Part shown: piece by piece, positions 45,376-56,800 of the stretch | Layout: every line of letters begins with the position of its first letter | How positions within the stretch are numbered: the first letter of the stretch is position 1 | Assembly (NCBI GenBank): GCA_963922205.1 | Contig: CAWUHX010000009.1 | Location: forward strand, 2,294,001-2,358,000 | DNA length: 64,000 nt | Direction of reading: 5' to 3' | DNA from: Romanomermis culicivorax | Lineage: Eukaryota; Nematoda; Enoplea; Mermithida; Mermithidae | Program-made: the position numbers and the translations under genes | Notes under the pieces: model-generated | The model's input: the letters and a program-made list of their open reading frames with translations, nothing else | Databases searched by the model: none | What the model was told of the DNA's origin: nothing

Positions 45376-48300
45376 CTATCCACTACTAACAGTGCATTGG
45401 TTGCAACTTTTTTTACAGACGGAATTGAACTTTGTGGAGCATTCCGAACACGAAAAGCCACAATATGGATTAACGTCTTTACAATCTGCAAAAAAACAAA
45501 TAAACGTCAGGCTTGATGTTATGTATTAATGCAATCATCCTTACCTGCTGGAGTACAATACAATTTGTTAATTAATGCTATATCATTAACGCTAGGTTGA
45601 TCATAATTGCCGATTTTCGATAAATAATATTGGGCATTTTTCAATGGTGCGAAGGCTGGTTTAGAGGAAGATTTTGACCCAACCTTGAAGGATAAAGATA
45701 TTTCGATAAATTATCCATAGTTCGTTACTGCTCTCTTACAAAACAATCATAGTGCATTATTGATTCATAATCGTATGGGACACAAAATGGATTAACTTCG
45801 AATGGATCATCTTTGTCAAATACGTCAATCGATTGTGGGTCCACATTCGACCAATCTATCTTGATGAATTTGTCACGATCATGGCGCTGATGCTCGTGCG
45901 AAAATCCCAAAACATGCATGGTTTCATGGGCGATGACGCCTCTGATAGTCTATGAGGTTAGGGAATAGAAGAGCTTTGTTCAATCGAAGGAACACTTACT
46001 GGAGCGCAAACTTTGCTATCAAAGTTGATATGAACCGGATTGTTGGCTTGGCCTTGATATCCCATATAAGCCCATCCACAACTAAAATATGATGATCAGT
46101 TTCTCTAATGTAAAATATTAGTTAACTCGAACCTGCGGAATACGAGAAGGGTCATTTGAAAAAATTTATCACTTGAAAAAAAATCGTTACCTTCCGACAT
46201 GATGCACAACATTTTACAAGACGAATCGCAAAAATTTCAAGATGAGTTCCGATGTTTGACTTTCTTTTCAACTTCGTCGCAGTTTTTTCAAGATTTAAAA
46301 CAAATCAAGATGGCGTATAGAAAAAATTAAAATGGGCGGCACATCAGAGGACGGTGATTTCTGAAGCTAGCCCATCAAAGGCGTTGCTCCGTCTCTTATG
46401 TTAATGTAAATCAGAACTCTTTAACGCGGATTTCTGAGGTCAGGGCTTGCTAGAGGAGGAGTGCTAGATGAGTTTTTAAAGAAGTGCTACTAAGGGGAAG
46501 TTATTTTTCACGGGGAATCCGACGGTCATATTGCTTCTTCAACAAAAGTTTAATTTTTCCAGATTTCCCAGAAAACGTCAAAAATGTTTGTATTTCTCCA
46601 AAAATACTGCAATTTTCGAAGATGATCCAAACTTTTGATACCATCTGCTGTTCTATAGCCATTGTCTACGTGCCCAGTAACCTGACACACATATAGAAAC
46701 TTTGATACTTTTAGAAATTTCTGCATTTTGAGTAAAAAACAAGCATTCTCAACTTTTTTCTGAGATATCTCCAAAAATAAGAATGTTTATGAAAAACCAA
46801 TATGTCCATAGTATTCCCGATACAAAGTGATCTCCTCCTCCTCTTTACAACACGTAGCACCCGTGAAAACCAAGGGCGCTCTCCTCCAGCAAGGCCTGAC
46901 CTCAGAAATCCACGTTAAAGGGTTCCGATTTACATAAAGGTAGGAGGTGGAGCAACGCTTTTGAAGGTTAGTTTCAGGAATTTTCGTTCTTCGACGTATC
47001 GCGCCATCCTGATTTTTGCTGAAGATGACATTTTGATTTTTTAAAGATGACATCTTGATTTTTTTGAAGGTTATATTGGAAAAATTGTGATGCACTTGAA
47101 AAGAGAGTCGAACATGGGAAAAACTACATCTTGAAAAAAAATGTTGTACATCATGTTCGAATGTAACGATTCTTTTTTTCAACTGGTAATGAATTTTTTC
47201 AAGTGGCCCTGGTCAGCAGGTCACTTTTTCTAATCATACTTACGTTCCCTCATCAGTGCTCGCATCAGTCTTCAAATATTCGATCATCGGTTTTTGATAT
47301 TTTTCCACAAACTTGAGGCATGTTTTAGACTGGATGTTGTCCAAGGCAGCCTTAACCTTGGCTTTCTGATCATTACTGAATGACCAAGTATAATAGTTGA
47401 TGGTTGTTGTCGGCCATTTTTCTTTCGGGAAAGTGTCCACAGAAACGGCTGATGCTCGTTTTTTACGATTAATCCTCTTGCTCCATCCACGACCTCTGCC
47501 TGTAGAAGCGTGGGGTATTCAGTTTTCAAAAAGCTTACAACTAGGCTCGACTAACCTCTACCCCAGTGTCTTTCGCCAGACCTTGACCTATCTTCTGCAG
47601 GTTGAGCCGATGTGGCCACATTTTCATCAACGGTCGGAGCTGTATCAGCCGGGTCTTGCTGACCTTGAGCTCGTGCTATAATCTTATCGGCTTGCTCTTC
47701 ACTCAATATGATGTCTCTGCTGAATAACCCTGTATCCGACGGTTCGATATCCGACAACCCTTGTTCGGCCAACAATGCCTTTTTAGCCAAGAAAACTTTG
47801 TCCAATTGACGATCGATGTCGGCCGACGTTCCGCCAATCGACGGATCGTCGCGTGCACGTTGTAACATATGTCGACGGACCATGTCCCGACGACTTTTGG
47901 CTAATGAGCTTTGGCCTCGGCACTTTCCACGGCATGATGCCTGTTGAGAAAATTGTGCATTTATTGTCAGTGATGATTTCGTTTTTTATTTGATGTCTTC
48001 ATTATTGTTCAATGTGCTCTGTGGAACGGGTGATCAAAATGGTCCACTATCAAATGAGCGATTCCCTACTGAGCAACTCTAAAATGAACTATTCCCATGC
48101 AAGCGATTCCAACGTGAACACATTCTCAAATGAGCGTTTCTTTTCATTTTTTTCTTTTCTTTTTCACATTTTTCTTTTTTATCTTGTATTATTCTTTGTA
48201 TGCATTTTTTTCTTTGGTTTTCTTTGTATATTGCTTATGTTTTTGTTGCTGCATGTTTTTCGTTTTCATCTTTTGTCTTTGCTTTCTTTCATTTTCTCTT

Positions 48301-49375
48301 TTCCTGTCGTCGGGGTTTTTCTTTGTTGCTCATATTTTTCTTTGTTGCTCATGACAACCATAGCCTCCTGTATAATTTTTATACAATTCGGCGTACTTAA
48401 GCGTTCCATCGTTATAGGCGTGAAAATCTTTATGAGAAATAATGAACTTAAGAATGCTGGAAAAAACAAAACATCAAGCGAGAGAGAGCGTCAACAAAAA
48501 CGAAGGCATTAAGAATATATGAAAAGTAGAAAGGCATTAGGAAAAAGAAAACATAAAGAAACGTGACAAGAAAGAAAAAATAACATAGAGAAGGCAGCAA
48601 GAAAAAAAGAAAGAAAAAATAATTTGAAAAAGAAAGGAACAGGAGAATAGAAAAAGGGAAAGATAAAGATAAAGAAATTAAATTAAAAAATTAAGATGAA
48701 GGGTAAGTAAGCATGAGGAAAGAAAATCACAAAGTGGAAAAATAAATAGGAAATAGAGCATTACAATTTTTGCGTTAAGCAAACAAGGTGCCTGTACTTT
48801 TGTACCGTTTAAACTATATTACTCTGTGCAGTTGTTACTGTATGACAGCTTTTCTTGGGAAGCTTTTTTACTTGTTCTGCCGAATTCAATGATAAATTTT
48901 TATTCATCAACATATTTATCAAAAAGCTACTGGTTGAATTGTCGCGCTAGAATTGTTCAATATCGACTTCACTATCATTAAATCGATTTTCTAGCTTATA
49001 TTCGCTCACATGAGAAGAACGGAATCAAGATCATGGACACAATCTATCATTTTTATCCTGTGTTTCGCCGACGTATACATGTCATGACCTATCATTCCAT
49101 AGATCTCTTCAAAATCTATCTGACAGTACTCTTTTTATCAAAATGTTGGTTGACTGATTAGATCTAGACATTGAGCTGTATAGAAATCATATTTACACGT
49201 GACTAGATCTTCTAAATGAACTCAATCAAAATACTAAACTTACCCTAAAATTATCAATGTCGTTCGCATCTAAACGCCATCTAGAGCGTCTGTGCGGTCG
49301 CCAATCGGCTCTAACAACGTCACCAAATGTGGCCACGGTTGAAAATAAAAACAATGTGGCGTAAAAATTGAACAT
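45376..49375 (-). CDS. astacin-family secreted zinc metalloprotease (NAS type)
   Basis: Seven coding exons: 49244-49375, 47556-47940, 47244-47499, 46000-46081, 45740-45949, 45545-45683, 45376-45485. All phases agree, giving 437 aa. The start is the ATG of MFNFYATLFLFSTVATFGD, a signal peptide. The propeptide runs to a furin-like RKKR (184-187), after which the catalytic domain starts (ASAVSVDTFPKEKW). The astacin zinc motif H293-E-x2-H297-x5-H303 reads AHETMHVLGFSHEHQRHDRD, with the Met-turn SIMHY (Met350, Tyr352) in place, so the enzyme should be active. The C-terminus is a Cys-rich ShKT/EGF-like tail (CKDVNPYCGFSCSECSTKF). AATAAA lies a few bases after the stop. Introns 1 and 3 hold a foldback repeat and a 1.1 kb inverted-repeat element. 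Family members act in cuticle, digestion or development; the exact nas orthologue is not determinable here. Confidence 0.93.
46145..47220. mobile_element. 1.1 kb inverted-repeat element, copy 2, in astacin intron
   Basis: Shares with 28135-29215 the motifs CCTTCCGACATGATGCACAAC, CAAGGGCGCTC...CCAGCAAG and GATTTCTGAGGTCAGG, with a mirrored right half ending ACATCATGTTCGAATGTAACG. It accounts for nearly all of the 1.16 kb intron between astacin exons 3 and 4. Confidence 0.75.
48040..48760. mobile_element. foldback-type element, GAGCGATTCCC family (decayed copy)
   Basis: The left arm (48050-48140) has about six units of the ATGAGCGATTCCC type. It is followed by a TTTTCTTTT-rich core and then an AAAGAAAAAA-rich half up to 48750. 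The right arm is largely lost. Lies in astacin intron 1. Confidence 0.6.
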
Positions 49376-50935
49376 CGCTGGTGACACGACCTTGGAAATA
49401 TTGAAAAATGACGCCGACACCGAAGAAGCTTCCCACACATTTTGAGAACAAAAGTCATTTAGAAGTGCGTTTGGTTTTTATGACTGTCAAAAAATATGAC
49501 ATTAATTTGTTAGTAGGAAACTGGTTCATTGAATGATTAATGATTTAATATATAAATTACGATGTCACACGTGCAAATTCTGCCATCGCGTGTTTCGCAG
49601 AGTGAAGCTTCAAATCATATGTGTTGATTATCACATATCAATTAAATGCTCTTTTTTATCTGATTTTAATTTTGTTGTTTTATTCCTTTCAATACGTCTA
49701 GTTCCGGAAGATTTGCATGAAGTTGTATGCACAAATTGCATATCAATAGGTACAATAGCGGTGGTATGTTCCCTCTGCATGGTGCAATACTCAGTCCGTT
49801 CAACTCCGGTCATTCAGTTTGCTCAGTTGCACCATTACTACTACCTCATTGTAAGAATCATCCAACTGCCTTAGTTAGTTGCGTCTCTGCTTTGTAAGCG
49901 AAAGCTCAATGATTCAATCCCTTCAACGTGCCAGACATGTGAATTTGGGTATCTGACAATCCATTAACAATCCCAGGATAAAGTATTCAGATAAGCTTCT
50001 TATTGGGTAACTGATATGGTCGAATAGGATATGTGTATGATAGGATATGATAGGTCATAGATATTTTGATATAAAATTATATCTCGTCTTCTTCGGTATA
50101 GATGACCCTGTACAATACATCCTGATGTTATATCTGATAAGATCAAAATTGATCTTGTCTCCTACTCTTTTGCAAGGCTAATCAACTAAAGCTTATTGAT
50201 GGCGTGATCGAATGGACTGTACGACATAAAACATGAGTAGAGACAGAAAAAATTGGGTAAGTGATTCTATGATCTGATATGAGGTATGACATAAGATCTA
50301 TCGTACCATATGAAAAACCGTACGCATCGTGATAGTGCACAAAGCCAAGTGTGATTTAGACATCATAGTGGAGATCAACCCATACTCGAGGCTAGTAATA
50401 CCATAGGATACAATAATTCATAATTCACATTTGGTATTGAACCCATAGAGATTATGGTTTCGTATATGCTTTGACGTACAATTTCCTTCCAAATGACCCT
50501 CAGAAAGAAAAAAATATATTCATTCAAATAATGAGCAACCTGTATATGCGACCGCCTTTTTTCTCAGATTCACTCTGATGGTTAGGACTACATATTGAAA
50601 AAAATTAAATATTGGCGTACGATTCTGTTTATGGATTTCCTTGAATTTTTTTCTTTTGGATTCCTGAGGTTCATTTAGAAAATAATGGAGTATAATCTGA
50701 GCCTAGAATGAGCAGCCACAGCTTTTGAGGGTATGTTGACATACTCGTCAGTCAGCAAAAATTGAACTTATTGGATTCAGATCAAGTCATATTGTATCAA
50801 ATCAAGTATTTCATGGTATCAAACTCTTTAAGACATATAATTCCATGAGGTACAACGTAATGCAGTGAGAGTATGACATAACATGTAGATATGACATGCG
50901 TAAACTTAGATAAAATAGCATGTAAGGGGTCACAT
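49376..50935. other. astacin upstream region; no further gene seen
   Basis: 49376-49460 is the presumed 5' UTR of the astacin gene, with an AAG-type acceptor TTTCAATATTTCCAAG close to the ATG. Beyond it are short degenerate palindromes such as TATGATAGGATATGATAGG near 50025-50060, and motifs shared with the window's left edge (TTCTATGATCTGA). The 113-codon open frame at 49533-49874 has no start context or composition that suggests a protein. Confidence 0.4.
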
Positions 50936-50937
50936 CT

Positions 50938-52184
50938 TGGAGTGATGACAAAAAAAATGACAAAATTTTTGAAGTGTGATATCTTCAGTCCCGGAAAAGA
51001 TTATTTACTTTCGTCGAGCTGCGACTAGTTTCTTGAACATGGCAGCGACCATAGCTTGTACAACGTCCATGTCAACCTTTTTCAAACAAAAAAGAATCCT
51101 GCGGTTCAATTGATGAGCTGTTTCAGCTGTCCAATTTTTAGCACAAACGAGCCCTTTTAAAATCGACCAAAACTGCTTGATTGCTAGAAGTTCAGGGACA
51201 CAGGCAGGATTATCATCCTTCTAAACAAAACGGACGTTTTTACGTCTCAAATGTCTGATGACCGAATTTGCATAATGGGATGAAGCCAGATCGGGCCAGA
51301 AGACGTAAGGCTGGTCAGAGTGATGCTGATCAGTGAATGGAATCAATTGCTCGATGATGCAGTCACGCAGATACACGTTTTTGTCCACAGCTAGGCCAGA
51401 TGGGGCGATGAATGGCTTGGAAATCCCACATGAAGAAATTGTCACCCACATCAACAGCTTCTTCTTGAATTTAGCTTTGGCTTTGTACTTGACGCCCTCG
51501 GACATATTGCTGACATTCCTAGACCAATACCCCGTGTTCGAATTCTTGTTGGAGCGTGAGAACGTGAAGTATGATTCATCATCCAAGACGAACTCGCAGC
51601 CTCGAAATTTGTCGAGCATGCGACCACAGCTTTTTTGAATCTGAGCTGTTTGCTGTTCTGATTTGGGTGAAATCTCAGCCTTCTTTGAGTATCTGACCTC
51701 AGTCTTCCTCTTGATTGTTTTGACAATGTACGATTGGATGCGCTCGAATTTTGCAGCCAATTGGCGGGATAAAATTCCTGATCAACCTTCGATAGCCTTT
51801 TGCAACCTCTTGGCGCTCTTCGCTGTCATGATCTGTGCTTTCCGACCAGACACAACACATCAATCAGCTGGTAAATTGCACTCCTAATGTTTGACGATTC
51901 GATAAATTGTCCGCTGTGGAACACCCTCAGGCAAAAAGTGATCAATGATCGATTTTCTGCCCTCATACTAGTAGTCTTCACAGAGAAGTTGTACACATTG
52001 ATTTAGGTAGAGAGGTTTCATCGTGCAACAACTCGTCAAGTTCAAAAGATAACCTTGTGAAACTTGGTGTTTATAAAGAGGACATGTGAACCTATGTGCA
52101 GTGTAAACCTCATTCACTTAGCTGCACATTAGCCCAAACGGCAGGGTGTCAAAAGTTTTGCCATTTTTTTGTCATCACCCGTTA
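50938..52184 (-). pseudogene. decayed Tc1/mariner-superfamily transposon
   Basis: The terminal repeats are visible: left GGAGTGATGACAAAAAAAAT..., right (complement) GGGTGATGACAAAAAAATGG..., about 35 bases each with mismatches. The transposase on the minus strand begins with MKPLYLNQCVQLLCEDY near 52020 and is broken by at least four stops before 51770. The readable core (51221-51760) contains EFVLDDESYFTFS (first Asp) and YVFWPDLASSHYA (second Asp). The third motif, after an in-frame TAG, reads VPELLAIKQFWSILKGL, where the expected third acidic residue is missing. This spacing and the W-P-D-L-A-S-S-H-Y motif match nematode Tc1-type relatives. Non-functional. Confidence 0.85.
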
Positions 52185-52416
52185 TCATTTATTGTATTGT
52201 GCGGTACATATACATGCCCTTGAATATCTTTGTAAGTATACTCATTCCCAGAATTACATCTTTGATATTCCCAACTACGACAACAAAACCTAAATTGTAC
52301 ACATCATTCTTCGCAATATTCCATCCATAAACAAAAAAAAAAATCGAATTCGAGGACACATTTTATAACCTACATTAACATACATCTGTAATACAAAATC
52401 GCAGATTCAAGCTCGA

Positions 52417-53608
52417 TTACGATTTTAACCAAGATCTCGTATTCAAAAAGCATTCACAGTTGATCGGCGTCGTCAAACTTTCGAATATCCAGTCGGGGCA
52501 CGATCGATCGCCTCTATTTCTCATGATCATCAGATTTGTAGCTTTTTGAACACATTTTCCATGAGCTTGCAAAAAATTATAACATTAGAAAACTGGTTCA
52601 AGGAAAAAATAAACTGAATTACCACGTCCGGACCACGATTCGTGGATACAAGTCAAATTTTGTTGATTAGAAAAATCGAACGATATGGATTTTTTGTTGT
52701 AACAATGCAAAGCACTTATATAACGTGGAAAACAATAATCGGGCAATTTGTATAAAAATCGGCAAATGGGGCACAAACTGATAAATTTGGAATTATCGAT
52801 TTTCACTTTCGATCGACAATGTCCGATTTTGATGACTCTATCTACAAAAAGAGAAACAAAAATTGACATTTCAAACTTGTTTCCTGGATAATTTTACCTG
52901 GTTTGCTGCAGGAAAAATTTTTTGTGGAATCGGAATCGGAAAATGATTGTTTTAAAATTGATGAATTCAATTCTTGTGTTTCGACGTTCAATTGCGATTT
53001 TAAAATCCTTGCGAAAATATTACGTGATTTTCGACATTTATGATCGCAAGTCTGAATACAGTAAACAGGCATTGAAAATCATGAAATCTCTTTGTTTTGA
53101 CGATCAGTTTACATTTTCGATTGAAGATTCATTATCGATAACTGGATCATCGTTTGAAATTTCATCTTGATCATTAGTTTCAAAAAATAATAATTGATCT
53201 TGAAAATCGTCGTTCATTTTCCAAACTACTTCGTCGATCGTATTGGCCATCAATTTCGGATTAAAATGACCACTTTTCGATAATCGATCGTACAATTTTT
53301 GATCGTCGTCGAATTGGCGACATAGAAATATTGATGAAGATGATCGATTTTCAGGCTTGGAAAACCATGATTTCAGTAAGGTTTACTTTGACGACAATGA
53401 ATTACCTTGGGTTTTTTAGTTGGCAATTCGATTTCTGTCGAATTTTCATTGGGCGAGATTCCAAAATCATGCATTAGAATGTTGTAAGTGTTGAAAAACG
53501 AAGAACATTCTAAAAATAGATTTGGCATGCCCTTTTTAAAAATATACACAATTCGCATGAAATTTCAAAGTTACCCGTTACAAAATAGACGAAAACTTCG
53601 AATCGCAT
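52417..53608 (-). CDS. secreted cystine-knot protein, IL-17-like
   Basis: Six exons with consistent phases: 53575-53608, 53406-53509, 53113-53355, 52898-53051, 52623-52841, 52417-52565, encoding 300 aa. The N-terminus MRFEVFVYFVT is short and hydrophobic; exon 1 is the least certain part. Residues 47-178 are an acidic, Ser/Asn-rich pro-region. The C-terminal 120 residues are Cys-rich: LCPICRFLYKLPDYCFPRYISALHCYNKKSI, a linker with a single Cys, KCVQKATNLMIMRNRG, CPDWIFESL, and a final INCECF. The R-Y-x-x-A-x-C start, the L-M-I-M-R-N strand, the C-P-x-W and the closing C-x-C are the layout of IL-17 cytokines; trunk/PTTH-type cystine knots are an alternative. If IL-17-like it would be a secreted ligand, as ILC-17.1 is in C. 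elegans. It lies 230 bases downstream of the Lys/Ala-rich gene, same strand. Confidence 0.7.
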
Positions 53609-53840
53609 TTTTGTAACAGAAATTAGTATATCTTCGAGAATGTCCTGTACTTTTCTTGATGATATAGGAACTAGATTCTCGAAAAGAAAAATTATGTCTA
53701 TGTTTATTTTTGAGTCGTGTTGCGATAAAAAATTACGTTTGCATTTTTTTTTTGAATTTATTAAATATGGCAAATTAACCAACCAAAAATGCGAAATTAA
53801 TTAGATAAGTCATTTAATTAGCAATTATAATAATAGACAA

Positions 53841-56800
53841 TTAGAAACTGATGGGTGAAATGAAACTTTTGTAGATAGATTTTCCAATTTCGGCGATATT
53901 TTTCACTATGAAGGAAGGTTTTTCGACGATTTCCTTGACAACTTTGGCCTTTTTGACGCTCGTTTTCTTGGCGGTAACTTTTTCGGAGGCTTTAGCTGAA
54001 ATTTTTCTAATTAATTAATGCTAATTAAACATGCGATTATCTATTACCTTTAGATTTAATCATTTTAGCTTTTTCTTTGCCGTCATCTACAACTTTCGAT
54101 TTGCTTTCTGAAATAGGGGAAATAATAACGTAAAATCCTCGCCAATCAGTTGATTAATTTAAAAATCGCTCTTACTGATTTTGGCACTGGATTTTTCTTT
54201 GCTGTCTTTGGCAGTCTTGATTTTCGCTTCTAGCGATGAGAACACAATATCTTTTAATTAATTTTTGCTAATTAATCGACTAATTAGTAAAAAAATTACC
54301 AGATTTTGCTGCGGCTTTAACTTCGGCTATAGCTTTAGCTTTCTCTTTGCTTTCTTTGACAGCTTTAGATTTCGCTTCTACACAAAAAAATAAGAAATTC
54401 AAAGCAGGGATCTTACAAATTCCGTCTTAGTTAATTAGTCACCTGATTTTTCTACTGCTTTAATTGCGGCATCAGCTTTAGCTTTTTCTTTGCTTTCTTT
54501 AATAGCTTTGGATTTCGCTTCTACGAAAAAGTGAGAAATTTGGAACAGAGACGCACTTTCTGGGAAGTTTGACCTTGTCTAGTCAAAAATTAAATATACC
54601 TGAAAATCAGCCATTTTATGCAGTTTTGAACGTTGAGAATCAATGTAACTAAATTCGCATAGATACAGTAACCCAAAGTTCAGAATTTTTCAATGTTTTA
54701 GCATTGTTTGGTCTGTACACGGAATGGAAAATATCTCGCACTTTGTTTTTTATTTGAATATTCATTATGTTCAAAAGACTATGCTTTACAACACAGCGTT
54801 GACGATTTTCCATGATAATGCATTTTACACTTTCCACAAAATTGTAAAGTATAGAGAAAGTGACAAAGATTGGCCAAAACGTCAATCGAGATGTTCATTG
54901 GGCACCTCTCTTGAAGACGCCATAGAAATTTTTTTCTAGTTCTGCCTGTCTCCTATGAGATGTTGGAGATGCCAATGCATATCAGAAGAGCAAATATCAA
55001 GAAAAGATAAGAGTTGAAGTATCCGAGAAATTTTATGTGTATAGCCGCAGGAAGTCGGATTCAACAATAAAAAATTTGAAAATTCATCTGAATCACAGAA
55101 ATCTAAAGATGAACTGACTTTTATTTATGAAAAAACGGCAATGGTCATTATGATGTTCTTCCGTGTTCCCAAAGCACCAAACAGGCCACTATTGTCGGTT
55201 CTAGGACAATTCGCCCCTGGTAATTCGCCCCCACTGCAGTTCGCCCTCGGAAAATTGGCCCCCAACACAATTCGCCCCCAGTAATTCGCCCCTGGTACTA
55301 TATTTACCAGGTTTTAGATTTAAAAGCAATTCCATGATACGTTATGTAACATATCTCCAGATTTTCTTTCTCCAGCTTCATTTTTTGAAACTTTTTATCA
55401 GGATCTATGGAGAGCAATTAAGATTATGACAAAGTATCACAACTATTCTACGTGTGACTCTATCGTGTTCTCCACTACCTTTTTTGTGACAACTTTTCAG
55501 TGTACCAAAAACAAAAAAAAATAAAAGTAGAAAAAACAGAAGAAAAATATAAAGGAAAAAGTCAGAAAAGGAGAATGAGTAAAAAGTAATCAAAAAAATA
55601 TAGAAGAAGAAACTAAACAAGAAAGATGAAAGACAAAAAAGAGGAATTCAAGAAAAAAATTAAACGAAAAAAGGAACAAAAACATAAAAAACAAATGCAG
55701 ATCAAAAAAACATAAATGACTCGCAATTCTGCCTATGATATCCGTGTTACAAATTAAAGTTCTGCGTAAATTCTCCCAGGTATTCACACCATCAGACTAA
55801 AATTTGGCATGGTTTCTGTGGATTATGGCACCATCATTACAAACTTGAAAAAAAAGGAATTTGTAAATTGCCAGTGTTGGGATTTTTCACAAATTTTTGG
55901 TCGAAATTGATTATTTTCCGTCAGATAAACTTTAGCTGCAAGCTTTCATTTTGAACTCGGCCACACATTTTGTTTCAAGTGGAAAAGCAACCGGCCACTT
56001 CAATTCTAGGGAACTACTGCTCAAACGCCTGTATTGCTGACTATACGAGTAAAAAATGCTTATACTGACTTAGTACTAACCGCACCAGTAAAAAAATCTT
56101 ATATTCGAAGAAAATTTAAAAAAATTATTTGTGGACTTTGGAACATTGCTGTAAATCTTTTTCTTCTTGTGCATAATACTTGCACTCTGCATGCAGAATT
56201 AATGAATAAACACGCTATTTCGGCCGGGAAAAATCTCTAGGTATTGTGAATGGATGTGTAGAAATGCTATTACATATCTGCTAACAACCAAGCTGAATTA
56301 TCTTTACATCTGAATTTTTTGATTTAAAAAACAGTGAATTGGGGGCCAATTACTGGGGGAGAATTGTGGGGGACGAATTGTGTTGGGGGTGAATGTCCGG
56401 GGGCGAACTGCAGTGGGAGCGAATTACCAGGGGCGAATTGTGGGGGACGAATTGTTGGGGCAAATTACTGGGGGCGAATTGTCCGTACCCCACTATTATC
56501 TCCCTAATTTTCTCCTACCCAACTTGGATTGATATGAAACAGGGTGTCTCCAATCTTAGCTCACTTTTCGCAGCTTGTGGGATAGGAGACACTCAAGTGA
56601 CAATCTATACTCCATTCATTTTGAAACGATCAATGCAACAATCCTATGAAAGTAGGTTCAACACGAAATAACTGGTAAACTTCATTACGGTAATGAATAA
56701 AGAAAATTTCTCGTCCAAGAACAGTAAACAGCACAGCTGACAGTTCCCTCACCAACCTCTTCAAATGGTCAAAATTTCTCGAGTGCAGCATGGTATTCCT

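Noticed and set aside
48012..48512. 166-aa Phe/Leu-rich frame resembling membrane segments
   Set aside because: It follows a TTTTCTTTT tract in the core of a foldback element; there is no conserved pattern, and it lies in an astacin intron.
49880..49930. B-box-like GATTCAATCCC suggesting a tRNA
   Set aside because: No matching A box or closable stems nearby.
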